The notes below the pieces were generated by a model. The model was not told the DNA's origin, made no database searches, and worked only from the letters and a program-made list of their open reading frames with translations. The translations under genes were made by a program, and so were the position numbers. From an uncultured Spirochaetaceae bacterium (GTDB lineage: Bacteria > Spirochaetota > Spirochaetia > Treponematales > Treponemataceae), in contig CADBUT010000392.1 of the NCBI GenBank assembly GCA_902797925.1, forward strand, positions 1 through 5,669: DNA of 5,669 bases, written 5' to 3'. Below are positions 5,660 through 5,669 of the stretch, piece by piece. Positions within the stretch are counted from its first letter, which is position 1, and the number at the start of each line of letters is the position of its first letter.

Positions 5660-5669
5660 AAATTTATTA

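Larger units (their letters stand above)
5367..5669. other. Non-coding region upstream of the PBP gene
   Basis: These 303 bases contain no convincing protein gene. From the PBP side they hold the candidate promoter (5375-5403), an AT-rich stretch with a lone TATAAT on the minus strand (5432-5427), the repeat pair and its plus-strand hairpin (5440-5538), an unremarkable AT-rich spacer (5539-5575), and the minus-strand hairpin stack with terminator (5576-5659). A 38-codon plus-strand ORF (5432-5548) is discussed as a finding and is not called as a gene. Confidence 0.7.

Noticed and set aside
5605..5669. Plus-strand ATG at 5605 open to the window edge
   Set aside because: No Shine-Dalgarno, and the whole frame lies in the hairpin stack; the reading is an accident of the palindromes.
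1..5669. CRISPR arrays, insertion sequences, tRNA or rRNA genes
   Set aside because: None seen: no regular spaced repeats, transposase motifs, cloverleaf sequences or rRNA segments on either strand.

Overview
The window carries four genes, all on the minus strand, so transcription runs from right to left. The right-hand 300 bases are non-coding and rich in hairpins. In transcription order the genes are: a class A penicillin-binding protein (5366-2685); a small protein with a ParB-type N-terminal domain and a membrane hairpin (best start 2652, end 2035); a TtcA-family tRNA 2-thiolation enzyme (1953-1219); and a three-domain regulator (degenerate receiver, RsbW/SpoIIE-type ATPase, cNMP-binding-like fold) that starts at 1219 and runs off the left edge.

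The organism is a bacterium using the standard code (TGA is used as a stop), with moderate to low G+C judged by eye. The style of the penicillin-binding protein and of the GFDW-type ATPase suggests a spirochaete, most likely a host-associated Treponema. This is inference from family resemblance; no marker gene in the window proves it.

Layout: 5367-5669 is non-coding. It holds a stack of three minus-strand hairpins ending in a strong terminator (5576-5659), which could be a small RNA or the 3' end of an upstream transcript. It also holds a pair of diverged 28-base repeats 55 bases apart (5440-5522), the second of which contains a plus-strand hairpin followed by a T run. The PBP and ParB-like genes are 32 bases apart and probably co-transcribed. 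An 81-base AT-rich gap (1954-2034) contains a plausible promoter that almost touches the ttcA start. ttcA and the regulator overlap by one base (TGATG) and are almost certainly translationally coupled.

How the genes work together: the first pair concerns the cell envelope, as a peptidoglycan synthase is followed by a membrane-anchored protein with a probable nucleotide-binding ParB fold. The second pair joins tRNA modification to a signalling protein; the functional link is not evident. The most unusual items are the membrane-tethered ParB-like domain, the C-rich-loop RNA candidate, the REC-like/ATPase/cNMP-like architecture, and two genes whose starts lack a Shine-Dalgarno sequence but have promoter-like hexamers immediately upstream.
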